Positions 1 to 9,421 of a stretch of 64,000 nt of DNA are shown one piece after another (positions within the stretch are counted from its first letter, which is position 1; each line of letters opens with the position of its first letter). A program made the position numbers and the translations under genes. The DNA lies in assembly GCF_001467585.1 (NCBI RefSeq), contig NZ_LNXY01000020.1:358520-422519 (forward strand), read 5' to 3'. This DNA is from Legionella drozanskii LLAP-1. GTDB lineage: Bacteria; Pseudomonadota; Gammaproteobacteria; Legionellales; Legionellaceae. The notes under the pieces were generated by a model. It was not told where the DNA came from. It searched no databases and was given only the letters and a program-made list of their open reading frames with translations.

Positions 1-1255
1 CAAATTGAATCGCTTTTAAGGTGTCGGCAACATTTTGAAAAGCCGATAAGACAACCGAACGATATTGGGCATCCGCTTCTTCAAAAGCGGCGACGGCAGC
101 ACGCTGTCTGTGCTTGAGCAGACCGGCCGCCAAGATGGTTTGAGCGACGTTTCCAGTTAAGGCATAAAAAAGAGTGTTCGTACTAAATAGCGTACCCGGA
201 TTTAAGGCGGCTGAGCCCCCTAACGCCGTTAATACAATATTAGGGAACCGTTGAGCAATAGCAACACCAATGAGGGCACTGGCTGCATGGATTTGAGCTT
301 CAGCGGCCCGAATGTCAGGACGTTGTTCGACTAAAGTAGAAGGCAGACTGAGAGGTAGCTCACGAGGTAAATAAAGTTTATTGAGATCAAACTTAAGCAT
401 TATTTCACTGGGATAGTGTCCGCAGAGTACGGCAATTAAATGATGTTGTTGGGCAAGTTGATTTTGTAAGGGGGGTAAACTGGTTTCTAATAGTGCTAAG
501 GCGGCCTCTTGGGCAGCAACACCTTGTAAACCAATCTCTCCGGTATTATGTTCGATGCGCAATAAGCGAAGTTGTTTTTTTCCAATAGCAATACTGCGGA
601 TTGTTGCTTGAATTTGCGCATGTAAAGAAGCTTCTTGGATGGCTGCCATCACAATATTTGAGGTGATGGTTAAAGCGAGTGCTTCTCGTTGAAATACCGC
701 TGTTGCTACTTGGGCTTCCAGAGATTCTACTTGCCGGCGATTTAAACCAAACACATCCGGCGAGTAAGAAACAGTCAATTGTGGCGTAATTAAAGTATAA
801 AAAAATGCATTAGTGGCGACAACTGGTGTTAAGGTGTGTGCTGTTTCCTGACGGGTTACGTTAAGATTCGCATCCAGTCTGGGCCAAAAGTAAGCGCGTT
901 GTGCCAAAGCCGTTTCTTGGGCGATCTTTAGTCCTGCATCAGCCGCTTTTAAATCTGGATTAACACGCAGTGCTTCTTTAATCAGTTGATTGAGCGGCGC
1001 CGAATGGAAAATCGTCCACCACTCAGCGGGGATATCTTTGCCAGTAATAAAAGACTGACTTTTTCCCGCGGTGGTGGGGGCTGAGGCAGTACGTGCGGGT
1101 ATAGGTTCAGTCGTATAGCGAGTGACTGTAGGTGGGGGTGGACGCAGAAAATCAGGTCCACATCCACTGAGTAAGCTTACTAAGGCAGTGAGAAAGAAAA
1201 ATATTGATTTTGGTAAACCGAGCTTAGACTTTTTAATTCGCTTTGCCCTGATCAT
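1..1255 (-). CDS. RND efflux outer-membrane factor lipoprotein (NodT/CusC-HelC type), 3' end cut by window edge
   Basis: Outer-membrane channel of a tripartite efflux system. I read this frame directly. The ATG at 1255 overlaps the stop of the pump gene in an ATGA arrangement and has an AAGGA ribosome site 6 bases upstream. The N-terminus is basic, then hydrophobic, then carries a lipobox LLSGC (Cys32), so the mature protein should be a lipoprotein. Downstream the frame stays open to base 1, and near the edge it reads SVVLSAFQNVADTL, the alanine- and glutamine-rich helix typical of NodT-type factors. About 418 codons are visible. The family usually has 450-500, so only the C-terminal tail is missing. 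It is the last gene of the operon. The substrate is inferred to be metal ions from the pump. Confidence 0.88.
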   Translation of the reverse strand, partial: MIRAKRIKKSKLGLPKSIFFFLTALVSLLSGCGPDFLRPPPPTVTRYTTEPIPARTASAPTTAGKSQSFITGKDIPAEWWTIFHSAPLNQLIKEALRVNPDLKAADAGLKIAQETALAQRAYFWPRLDANLNVTRQETAHTLTPVVATNAFFYTLITPQLTVSYSPDVFGLNRRQVESLEAQVATAVFQREALALTITSNIVMAAIQEASLHAQIQATIRSIAIGKKQLRLLRIEHNTGEIGLQGVAAQEAALALLETSLPPLQNQLAQQHHLIAVLCGHYPSEIMLKFDLNKLYLPRELPLSLPSTLVEQRPDIRAAEAQIHAASALIGVAIAQRFPNIVLTALGGSAALNPGTLFSTNTLFYALTGNVAQTILAAGLLKHRQRAAVAAFEEADAQYRSVVLSAFQNVADTLKAIQF

Positions 1256-4200
1256 CGTTTTTCCTTATCCTGCAAATTAGCTGCTTTTTTTGCTTTGCGT
1301 GCAAGGAATCGTTCTTCGATTAAATAATATAAGGCGGGTAATAAAATTAAGGTCAATGCGGTTGCTGTAATTAATCCACCGACAATAACAGTCGCTAAAG
1401 GACGCTGTACGTCAGATCCTAGACCATGAGCCGAAGCTGCTGGAATCATACCGACTGCTGCCACGGTCGCGGTCATTAACACAGGCCGCATACGTTCTTT
1501 GGCACCATGGATAACCGCTTCTTTTAAACTACCTATTTCAGGTTGTCGTTGCCAGCGATTAAGGTTGGAAATCATGATAATGGCATTAAGAACAGCTACA
1601 CCAAACAAAGCAATAAAACCGACAGCGCTGGACACGTTGAAAGTCATCCCCCGCATAAGTAGAGCAATTAATCCACCAAGCATCGCAAGAGGTACTGCTA
1701 AAAGAATCAACCCTGGATGGCGTAAATTTCCAAACTGAGAGAATAATAGAACAAACATCAAACCAAGTAACATGGGAATAATAATCGCAAGACGCGCCTG
1801 CGCTCTTTGCTGGTTTTCTAATTGTCCACCCCAAGCTATTTCGTAGCGTGTATGATCGTAATGCAAGTCCTTCTCAAGCCGTTTTTTACCTTCCTCAGCA
1901 AAGGATCCTAGATCGCGTCCACGAAGATTTAAGCGAACTGTTAGCTGACGTCTACTCATTTCGCGAGTAATGGTCGTTTGCCCTTCAACAAATTTAATTT
2001 TGGCTAATTGAGCCAAGGCGACGTGAGCGCCATTTGCTGCAGTCAAGAGAAGATTGCCAATTGCCTCAGGGTTGTTGCGAATAGTGGGAAGAAATCTTGC
2101 AGTCACATCGTAACTGCGATCCTCAATATAAATACGCGTTATAGGATTACCACCTATTCCTGTTTGAATCACATCCATAATATCGGAAATATTGATACCT
2201 AGACGTGCGATGGCTTGACGATCAACATCAATACGTAGTTCAGTCATCGGTGGCTCTTGATCAATGATCACATCTTGGGCCCCGGGTATCGTTTTTAAAA
2301 TGTGCACGACGTTATTGGCAATCTTGCGTACACCTATAAGGTTATTACCAAAAATTTTTACCACTAAGTCGCTATGTGCTCCAGCTACTTTATCCAATAC
2401 CCCATCAATCATTGGTTGCGAGAAGGCGACATGGACTCCTGCTAATTCCATATATCGATCTGAAAGATGTTTGATAAGCTCCTGCTTTGTCCAACCTGAC
2501 TCCCAGGTGTTATAGGGATGTAGTGTAATGGCACATTCGATATGAGAAGGCGTAAACGAATCAGTCCCCTCGTCATTGCGGCCTACCTGGGAGACTATAT
2601 GATTCACTTCAGGGAATTCCAAAGTCGCTTTGCGTATCTGATTTGCCATCTCTGTGGCTTTATCGAGTGAAATTCCCGCAGGGAGAGTAACCCCTAACCA
2701 AATTGATCCTTCATCAAGATAAGGTAAGAAATCGCGACCAATGGAGATACCTAGAAGGGTGACTAATACCAAAGTCATCGCGAAAAGACTAAGGACTAAT
2801 TTGGTGCGACCAAGGAGGCGACGCAGTAAAGATTCATAACGCGGCAATAACCAGGTGAGAATTCTATTTTTGTATATTTTCACTGGATTATGATAAGACC
2901 AATAAGCTAGTCCAGGAACAAGCGTTAATGCCACTAATAAAGCGCCAATTAAAGCAAAACCAACAGCGAAAGCCATGGGTGAAAATAATTTGTATTCGAT
3001 TTGTTGAAAGGCAAAAAGAACGGAATAAGCAGTAATAATTACTAGGATGCCAAAGAAAATAGGCTGTGTGACTTGCAGGCTAGACTTTAATACCTCTTCT
3101 TCGGTTAAAACAGCCTCTTCATTTGCTTCTCGCCGCCGCAAAATATTTTCCAAGACCACAATTGCACCATCGACGATAATACCAAAATCAATTGCGCCTA
3201 ATGAAAGTAGGTTGGCGGGAATATTGAAGTTATACATCAAAATAAAGGCAATTAATAATGAAATTGGAATGGTAATCGCAACGATTGCTGCAGCACGTAG
3301 GCTGCCAAGAAAAAATAACAGAACAAGCGTAACCAGGGTCATTCCATCAAATAAGGTCTTACCGACAGTATGGACGGTCGCATGAACAAGATCACTGCGA
3401 TTAAGGTAGGGAACCACTCTCACATCTTTAGGTAAGATTTTATTATTGAGCTCATCAATTGCTGTTTGAACACCGTTCATAACTCGTGAGGGATTTTCCT
3501 TTTTAAGTAACTGTACAATCCCTTGAATCACATCGGGATTGTTGTCTTTCCCTACAATTCCTCGTCGCTGCTTATTTCCTAGAGTGATTGTACCGAGATC
3601 CTTGAGAAAAATAGGCACGCCACTATTTTGAGCAATTTGGATATTGGCAAAATCTTTCAAGCTGTGAATTAAACCAACACCTCTCACGACAATGCCTTGT
3701 TCACCACGAACCATAATACTTCCCCCGGCATTGGCATTGTTGGCATTGATGGTTTGAATGATTTGTCCAAGTGAAAGGTTATATTTCGATAATTTGATGG
3801 GGTCAAATTCCAGCAAGAATTGCGTGGTTACGCCACCAAAATTGGTAACATCAGTCACTCCTGTCACTTGTTTGAGTTTGGGAATGACTTTCCAGAATTG
3901 AAGTTCTGATAATTCACGGAGGGTACGTGTTTTAGAGTCCAGTGTGTAACGATAGATTTCACCGATCGGTGAGGTGAGCGGATCGAGTCCGGCTTGTGCA
4001 TTATAAGGCAGAGTGACGTTATTAATACGCTCCAACAAACGTTGCCGCGACCAATAATCATCGGAGCCATCCTGAAATACGACGGTAATTAAAGACAGAC
4101 CAAAAGTACTTCGCGAACGCATCACACTAACCGCAGGAGTTCCCATAATTTCCCGTTCCAAAGGAATGGTAATTTGCTGTTCCACTTCTTCCGCAGCCAG

Positions 4201-4365
4201 CCCATTCACTTGGGTAATTACTTGCGAAGTGGTCGGTGCAATATCGGGATAAGCTTCGAGTGGAATTTGTTTCCAGCAGTAATAGCCATAAAAGCTAATA
4301 AAAACAAAGACAAGAATGACAATACCACGACGATGGAAACATTGGGTAACGAGACTTTCAATCAT
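1252..4365 (-). CDS. Heavy-metal efflux RND pump, inner-membrane subunit (CzcA/HelA family)
   Basis: Proton-driven inner-membrane pump that exports metal ions from cytoplasm or periplasm. It has the usual length (about 1037 residues), an N-terminal membrane helix followed by IPLEAYPDI, and two blocks of membrane helices around large periplasmic loops. The helix-4 signature DFGIIVDGAIVVLEN lies near residue 395. That DFG...VDG pattern belongs to the divalent-cation (CzcA-like) branch; copper/silver pumps of the CusA type differ there. I choose the ATG at 4365 because a GGGGGA ribosome site precedes it. A TTG at 4389 is an alternative. The start overlaps the stop of the fusion-protein gene by 8 bases, and the end overlaps the outer-membrane gene, so translation is probably coupled. 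Confidence 0.93.
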   Translation of the reverse strand: MIESLVTQCFHRRGIVILVFVFISFYGYYCWKQIPLEAYPDIAPTTSQVITQVNGLAAEEVEQQITIPLEREIMGTPAVSVMRSRSTFGLSLITVVFQDGSDDYWSRQRLLERINNVTLPYNAQAGLDPLTSPIGEIYRYTLDSKTRTLRELSELQFWKVIPKLKQVTGVTDVTNFGGVTTQFLLEFDPIKLSKYNLSLGQIIQTINANNANAGGSIMVRGEQGIVVRGVGLIHSLKDFANIQIAQNSGVPIFLKDLGTITLGNKQRRGIVGKDNNPDVIQGIVQLLKKENPSRVMNGVQTAIDELNNKILPKDVRVVPYLNRSDLVHATVHTVGKTLFDGMTLVTLVLLFFLGSLRAAAIVAITIPISLLIAFILMYNFNIPANLLSLGAIDFGIIVDGAIVVLENILRRREANEEAVLTEEEVLKSSLQVTQPIFFGILVIITAYSVLFAFQQIEYKLFSPMAFAVGFALIGALLVALTLVPGLAYWSYHNPVKIYKNRILTWLLPRYESLLRRLLGRTKLVLSLFAMTLVLVTLLGISIGRDFLPYLDEGSIWLGVTLPAGISLDKATEMANQIRKATLEFPEVNHIVSQVGRNDEGTDSFTPSHIECAITLHPYNTWESGWTKQELIKHLSDRYMELAGVHVAFSQPMIDGVLDKVAGAHSDLVVKIFGNNLIGVRKIANNVVHILKTIPGAQDVIIDQEPPMTELRIDVDRQAIARLGINISDIMDVIQTGIGGNPITRIYIEDRSYDVTARFLPTIRNNPEAIGNLLLTAANGAHVALAQLAKIKFVEGQTTITREMSRRQLTVRLNLRGRDLGSFAEEGKKRLEKDLHYDHTRYEIAWGGQLENQQRAQARLAIIIPMLLGLMFVLLFSQFGNLRHPGLILLAVPLAMLGGLIALLMRGMTFNVSSAVGFIALFGVAVLNAIIMISNLNRWQRQPEIGSLKEAVIHGAKERMRPVLMTATVAAVGMIPAASAHGLGSDVQRPLATVIVGGLITATALTLILLPALYYLIEERFLARKAKKAANLQDKEKR

Positions 4366-5500
4366 TAAGTATGATTCCCCCTTTAACAACCACTCGTTCG
4401 TTAGCTTTCAGTCCTGAAAGCACTTCAACTTTCTCATTAAACTGTGGACCTAGCTCGAGTAAACGGGGTTCAAATTGCCAAGGGGCTACTTCAACAAAAA
4501 CGATGCTATCAAATCCTCGTTGAATGATTGTTGTTAATGGAAGAACAACGCGATTATGGGGCTGACTCAGAAAACTCGCTTTACCAAACATATTGGGTTT
4601 CAATAATCCTTGCTTATTGTCAAAAAGCATACGTACGCTGACAGTACGCGTGTCGGGATTGAGCAAAGCGCCGATATATTGGATCTTCGAGCGAAAATGT
4701 TGCGAGTAAGCATCCAAAACGACATCAACATCTTGACCCACATAAAGATGTCGCAGATCTTTTTCTTGAGCGCTTGCTTTGACGTAAACTTGCGATAAAT
4801 CAGCCACGGTCATGATGGGTGCTGTAATATCATTCCAAAAACCACCTAGTGCGGCATTGAGATCAACGACGCGCCCAGAAAGAGGTGAGCGAACAATTAA
4901 CCTATTTTCTTTAATATCCGTATTTTCTACATTGAGTGCTTTTAAGCGAGCATTAGCGCGTTCAAGCTCAGAGATCGCTTGTAGATTATCACTTTGCGCT
5001 TGTTGCAGATCGCGCCGCGCGTTGATATTGGATAAACTAAGTCTTTGTTGACGCTTTAGGTTTTCTTGATTAAAAGTCAAACTGGCTTGCGCTCTTGAAA
5101 CATCACTGAGTGCTTGAGCGAGATCTGGAGAATCAATTGTAAATAAAATATCTCCAGCTTTGACGGGATCACCTAAGTGTTTATTGAGAGTCGTGATTCG
5201 TCCTGCGAGGGGCGGCAATACTTTAACTAAAGTAGCTGGATCGGCCTCTACAATGGCTGGAAGAGTAAACGGAGAAATAACTAATTGTTCTACTACTGGT
5301 TTAATAATAATAAATTGTCGTAGAGGTGAGTGCTCAGGAATAACTAAGCGTCCACCGATGTGGAGTATGGGCGGTGTTTGTTGGACCGGCTTATTCTTTT
5401 TACTGTAGGTAATAAGGATTAACCAGAAAACAAGCATTGCAACTATTAGGGTTAATAGGCCCCAAAAAATGTGCTTGAAAATTAAGGATTTAGGTATCAA
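4358..5500 (-). CDS. Efflux RND periplasmic adaptor (membrane fusion protein, CusB/HelB type)
   Basis: Periplasmic adaptor joining the pump to the outer-membrane channel. Residues about 10-30 form one membrane anchor. Then come a split lipoyl/barrel-sandwich domain (VLPPLAGRITTLNKHLGDPV in the first half, RLIVRSPLSGRVVDLNAALG in the second) and, between the halves, an alanine- and glutamine-rich coiled-coil hairpin (about 125-195). A beta-barrel and a membrane-proximal domain ending in GLKANERVVVKGG follow. There is no histidine- or cysteine-rich metal-binding extension. The start codon is TTG, supported by an AAGGAG ribosome site 9 bases upstream; no ATG fits better. First gene of the three-gene operon. 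Confidence 0.9.
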   Translation of the reverse strand: MIPKSLIFKHIFWGLLTLIVAMLVFWLILITYSKKNKPVQQTPPILHIGGRLVIPEHSPLRQFIIIKPVVEQLVISPFTLPAIVEADPATLVKVLPPLAGRITTLNKHLGDPVKAGDILFTIDSPDLAQALSDVSRAQASLTFNQENLKRQQRLSLSNINARRDLQQAQSDNLQAISELERANARLKALNVENTDIKENRLIVRSPLSGRVVDLNAALGGFWNDITAPIMTVADLSQVYVKASAQEKDLRHLYVGQDVDVVLDAYSQHFRSKIQYIGALLNPDTRTVSVRMLFDNKQGLLKPNMFGKASFLSQPHNRVVLPLTTIIQRGFDSIVFVEVAPWQFEPRLLELGPQFNEKVEVLSGLKANERVVVKGGIILND

Positions 5501-5534
5501 GTAGATCTACTCCTTAGATCCTGGCTAAGGACTG

Positions 5535-5564
5535 ATTTTATCTGGATTATTTAAGATAAATCAA
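5535..5564 (-). promoter_or_regulatory. Candidate sigma-70 promoter of the metal-efflux operon
   Basis: Read on the minus strand, a TTGATT -35 (5559-5564) is followed after 18 bases by a TAAAAT -10 (5535-5540), about 35 bases upstream of the TTG start. The fit is reasonable but the region is AT-rich, so chance matches are possible. I saw no clear metal-regulator palindrome between the elements. Confidence 0.4.
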
Positions 5565-5671
5565 ATTCATCCGCGTAATATTTTTGCGAAAGTTGAAAAA
5601 AAATAATCAATGAGAACAAATTTAGACAAAATGGGTTTGATCCGGGCTACAATCTTGCTAAACCTACGAAC

Positions 5672-5689
5672 CCTCCGCTTTCGCGGGGG
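5672..5689. repeat. GC-rich stem-loop with CTTTCG core, downstream of the F-box effector gene
   Basis: CCTCCGC-TTTC-GCGGGGG forms a 7-bp stem (one G-T pair) in otherwise AT-rich sequence, about 80 bases past the stop of the F-box effector gene. A close relative lies at 10723-10742, also about 65-85 bases past an effector gene. There is no T-run on either strand, so a simple rho-independent terminator is not evident. It may be a dispersed palindromic repeat. Confidence 0.5.
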
Positions 5690-5770
5690 TCCATAGCGAT
5701 GATTAAGCTTTTAAATTCGCCTCTTCAAGACAAAATTGCTACTCTTGTTTTACAACCTACAAGTCTATGA

Positions 5771-8700
5771 TCAAGAAAAAGAAAGCTCATCCTTTTCTTC
5801 CTTATTTCCTTTTTCTAAAACATCGATCTCTTCATTCATTTTTGAGTCTGTTGGACTAGGCTGAGACTCTGTCTTGGGACTGCCAAACAATCGTAAACGC
5901 CAAGAATAGTCAGAAGATCGGGAATTAAGTTTTTTAGTTTTTTCCTCAGAGGTGGGCGCGTTATCTGTTGGAATACTAACAGGCATTACCATTGTATTAT
6001 CTTCAGCGACAAGCAACTCATTTTGCTCTGGCGAAGCTTTTTTCTCAGAACGTTCTTGTTTTTGTCTTTTATTAGTCTCTTTCTCAGGCTTAGAATGGCT
6101 TCTTGATTTCCTTTTGCCTGATGCTGGTTTTTCTGCTTCTGCTTTTTCTAGTTTCTCCTTAGATTTTTTCCGCGGTTTTTCATCTTCAGCGTCCGGTAGA
6201 GGCTTCCGCTTTTTTGTTTCCTTTTCAATTTTAGCTTTTTGGGCTTTAGAAACGCCTTCTTTATAAGCCTCTTCATAACGATTCTCAAGACTAGCACTTT
6301 GTGCGGGATCAGTTAAAAGTAAATTCTGGAAAGCACTTAATCCAAGCAAGTCCTGAGGAAATTTTATTTTTGCAGGCTGTTGAGTGTGATTATTCCCATA
6401 GCGCAGGCCTTTTGATAGCCCGGTAGCGATAACCTGTTGCTTTAATACTTCAAAGCTTTTTTGTTCGCTACTTATTTCTGCTGTTTCTAATTTTTTCTCT
6501 AAATCAATTTCAATTTTTAGAACGTCTGTAATTCGTTTTCGATCTTGCATTTCCGCAAAATTGAAAAAAACTTGTTTTTTAATTGGAGGGCGTTTTAGCA
6601 CATGATCATTAAAATGGATGATGTTTCTTATATGCATTAGAGAAGCTTTCTGAATGATCATTTCGTAAAGAATTTCTTGTAGATCAACATGAGGCAGCAA
6701 AAGTTTTTGCATCTCTGAATTTCTAGGGAGAAGATAAACTATAGGTAGTTTTGTGTGTGGATCTAGTAAATTAGCCAAATCCCTGACGGGAGCTCCAGGT
6801 CGCTCAAATATTTTTTGTACACTCGATGTTTTTTGGTTGCCAACAAATAAGCGGAATTCATTAGCACTAATGTCGACCAATGGATCTTTGAGCAAGAATT
6901 CTACGCAAAGGTTGCTGTCCCACAAAGTACTATCCCGATTATATCCTCCAAAGACAACTTTTATTCTATCGGAGAGGATGTTTTTATACACTTCGTCGCC
7001 CTTTTCGATAGTTAATGCCCGCAGCTTTCTAAGTAAGGGAACATTATCAGCCTCGATGGTAGCGTTTAATGCGCTCTTAAAATCAACCGCTTGGCTTTCT
7101 AGCATGAATCTTATAAGATTTATCTGGCCATATTGTGCAGCATGGCGCAGTACTTCGGGTACTATGATCCTAAATCGTCTAGAACTTTTGTTCCAATCAA
7201 AACCTGAGGCTTGATCAATATCTCCATGCTCGTAATCTGGTGAAACAAGGGTTAGAAATAGATCCCGACTCCCATTTTTCGCGACGTAAGGGGCAAGTAA
7301 CCTATTTTTAGATGAGTTTGGACGGCGGAGTAGATCCTGAAAAAGCCGAACATGGCCTATTTCGGCGGCAAGCATGGTAATTGTTCTTCCTTGATGCTCG
7401 GACCAATCAATAGCAGTTGGCGTATGCTCCAAATTTAAACGAATTGTTTCTCTTTGATTACATAAGGCTGCCCAAAAAAACAGAAAGACTTCCTGCTGAT
7501 TTCTTATTTCCGGCGTTAGTGCTCCCAAGTCTTCTCGCGAGCGCATCGTTTCAGTGAATACAAGAGAATAAAAATAATCTAAAGCAGTCTGATTATTTGC
7601 TCGAGCTGCAGTTTTTAGTAAGAGAAAATTATCGACCAGTAAGTCTCGGCTGGATATTTCGCATGATTTCAGTGCATCCAGATCGCCTCTTATAATTAAA
7701 CTAATCAGTTTTTTTGTCCTTCGATTAGCTGAGCCGTATTGCTCAAGGTAATGAGTTTTAAATGTTTCTTTCCAGCTAATACCATCAGCTGCCTCGTCAG
7801 GTTGCTCCTCAGGGAAAAAGTTTATAAATAAATTTTTCCATATATAATCATCTTGTGATACTTGATCCAGCATGTGATCTACCTTTTGTATGTTGACAAG
7901 AGAGGTAGAGTCAGTAAGAGCGAGGATTGAGAGCCAAACTTCAGTAGGTAAGGAGGGAACTTGTTTCAAAGTATAGTTATTAATTTGTCGAGGGCGACGG
8001 CCTTCCTGTATATCCAGCGTAATTTCAAGCTGATAGCCTGCCTGCCATAATTTATCGAGAGCAGAGCGTAGGTAATTTTTGTATTTATCATAATCACTTT
8101 GGTCATTGTTTAAAACAATTAATTGATTGGCATGTGCTTCTGATTGGTCTAAATAGCTGAGTATAGGCATCTTTAATGACTCATCTTCTAGGGTATCGTT
8201 AATTAGCTGCCGTAAGTAATCTAATCGATTGATAAAATCTTGCCAGTAAGCCGGTGGTAAGACTCTTTTCACTGCGGGTTCAAACTCTTTCTCTAAACTT
8301 TTAAAATTGTCTATAACATGGCGCAGTTTTAATTGCTGCAAAAACTGAGAGAAAACGCTCGAATTAGAGCGCTCAAATTCCGGGGGGGTGTTAATCAGTT
8401 GTTCTTCTATTAAATAGTCGAGAATAGCTAGCTGATTATAATAGGCAGCACGATAAGCGAGTTTGTTTACTATATGGCTAAAGGCTATTTTCGCTGCTGC
8501 TTCGTCTGGAGCTTTTCCAGTTTCTTTTTGCAGCATATTGCGATACATGGACAAAAGGATTTTAAATAATTCGAGATTTTTATCATCATAAGAAGCGAGA
8601 TAAAGGACTTTAATAAAAGTATAAGCAGCTTCTCCTGCAAGGTTCTTATAATAGAGTTGTTCTTCTGTTGATTTTTGAGGATTAATGCGCTGCTGGTGAT

Positions 8701-9283
8701 GAAAGTCGATGTAGCTAAGTAAACTCTCAATACAGTCTAGGCGATTATTTTTAACCATATAATTCGCTAGAGTATTGCCTTTGATATCACGTTGAGAAAA
8801 ATTATAGTTTTTATCGTATAAGAGTACCTCAAAAAGTTCTAAGTGACCTATTTCCACGGCTAACATAGCTGGCGTACGGTTTTGCAAATCGATGCATAAG
8901 GAATTGCCCCCTTCATTTAAATGAACTTTTATCGTTTCAATTTGATTGCATAAAGCAGCCCAATGGAACCAGGGAATCCTAGAACAATCCTCTATGGCAA
9001 TGGAATAATAGAAATCCAGGATTTTTTGTTTTTTTGCCGCTGCTTTAATGAGTGCAAAATCATTAGCTTCAAGCTCTTGAATTGTGGGTGGAACTAACCT
9101 AAGCCGTTGAAGTTCATTTAATTCAACATCAGCTTGAGTTGAAGATTGATCTGCTAGGGCAGAATTCGGTAAGGCAGCAAAAGGAGTGTTTAAAAAACTC
9201 TCATCAACCGCTGGATTTATTGCTATGTCATTACTAGAATGATTCTTTTGGTCACTAAAATTCTCTGTACTCTTCTCTTTCAT
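5771..9283 (-). CDS. Large ankyrin-like/F-box protein with internal duplication; Dot/Icm effector candidate
   Basis: 1170 residues. The centre (about 443-487) fits an F-box: LPTEVWLSIL, then a conserved SL...V...L pattern, ending in YIWKNLF. F-boxes bind Skp1 and recruit ubiquitin ligases in eukaryotic hosts. On either side are two related helical segments (about 72-190 and 550-680). They share F-WAALCNQ-ETI, then ML-AVEIGHLELFEVLL in the first and MLAAEIGHVRLFQDLL in the second, the form of ankyrin repeats. The tail (about 1013-1082) is very rich in Lys/Arg (TKKRKP, PRKKSK, GKRKSRSHSK) and looks like nuclear localisation signals. The last 20 residues are Glu-rich, like the E-block of Legionella secretion signals. 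There is no signal peptide. The ATG has a GAGAAG site upstream. Effector status is inferred from the domains and neighbourhood. Confidence 0.8.
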   Translation of the reverse strand: MKEKSTENFSDQKNHSSNDIAINPAVDESFLNTPFAALPNSALADQSSTQADVELNELQRLRLVPPTIQELEANDFALIKAAAKKQKILDFYYSIAIEDCSRIPWFHWAALCNQIETIKVHLNEGGNSLCIDLQNRTPAMLAVEIGHLELFEVLLYDKNYNFSQRDIKGNTLANYMVKNNRLDCIESLLSYIDFHHQQRINPQKSTEEQLYYKNLAGEAAYTFIKVLYLASYDDKNLELFKILLSMYRNMLQKETGKAPDEAAAKIAFSHIVNKLAYRAAYYNQLAILDYLIEEQLINTPPEFERSNSSVFSQFLQQLKLRHVIDNFKSLEKEFEPAVKRVLPPAYWQDFINRLDYLRQLINDTLEDESLKMPILSYLDQSEAHANQLIVLNNDQSDYDKYKNYLRSALDKLWQAGYQLEITLDIQEGRRPRQINNYTLKQVPSLPTEVWLSILALTDSTSLVNIQKVDHMLDQVSQDDYIWKNLFINFFPEEQPDEAADGISWKETFKTHYLEQYGSANRRTKKLISLIIRGDLDALKSCEISSRDLLVDNFLLLKTAARANNQTALDYFYSLVFTETMRSREDLGALTPEIRNQQEVFLFFWAALCNQRETIRLNLEHTPTAIDWSEHQGRTITMLAAEIGHVRLFQDLLRRPNSSKNRLLAPYVAKNGSRDLFLTLVSPDYEHGDIDQASGFDWNKSSRRFRIIVPEVLRHAAQYGQINLIRFMLESQAVDFKSALNATIEADNVPLLRKLRALTIEKGDEVYKNILSDRIKVVFGGYNRDSTLWDSNLCVEFLLKDPLVDISANEFRLFVGNQKTSSVQKIFERPGAPVRDLANLLDPHTKLPIVYLLPRNSEMQKLLLPHVDLQEILYEMIIQKASLMHIRNIIHFNDHVLKRPPIKKQVFFNFAEMQDRKRITDVLKIEIDLEKKLETAEISSEQKSFEVLKQQVIATGLSKGLRYGNNHTQQPAKIKFPQDLLGLSAFQNLLLTDPAQSASLENRYEEAYKEGVSKAQKAKIEKETKKRKPLPDAEDEKPRKKSKEKLEKAEAEKPASGKRKSRSHSKPEKETNKRQKQERSEKKASPEQNELLVAEDNTMVMPVSIPTDNAPTSEEKTKKLNSRSSDYSWRLRLFGSPKTESQPSPTDSKMNEEIDVLEKGNKEEKDELSFS

Positions 9284-9381
9284 TCGCTTCTCATTGGTAA
9301 AAAATTGAATAATTTACCATTATGAGCAAATAAAGAACATAGAAACTTTATATTTTTAAAAAAAATAGTTTGCAATTGAAA

Positions 9382-9403
9382 CCCCGGTTGCAAGCAACCG
9401 AGG
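9382..9403 (-). terminator. Candidate terminator hairpin after the RhoGEF-like gene
   Basis: On the minus strand CCTCGGTTGC-TT-GCAACCGGGG forms a 10-bp stem with one T-G pair, followed by TTTCAATT. It lies 20 bases past the stop of the RhoGEF-like gene and about 100 bases before the F-box gene start, so it probably separates the two transcripts. The T-run is short. Confidence 0.5.
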
Positions 9404-9421
9404 ATTTATATAGAGAGGAGA

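Noticed and set aside
3047-3385. 112-codon plus-strand frame opposite the RND pump
   Set aside because: Antisense to a conserved pump domain; Ser/Thr/Arg-rich translation typical of a shadow.
4366-4389. Earlier TTG start for the RND pump
   Set aside because: The GGGGGA ribosome site lies between it and the ATG at 4365, so it would sit within the added codons.
6753-7214. 153-codon plus-strand frame inside the F-box gene
   Set aside because: Antisense to a continuous, domain-bearing gene; composition looks like a frame shadow.
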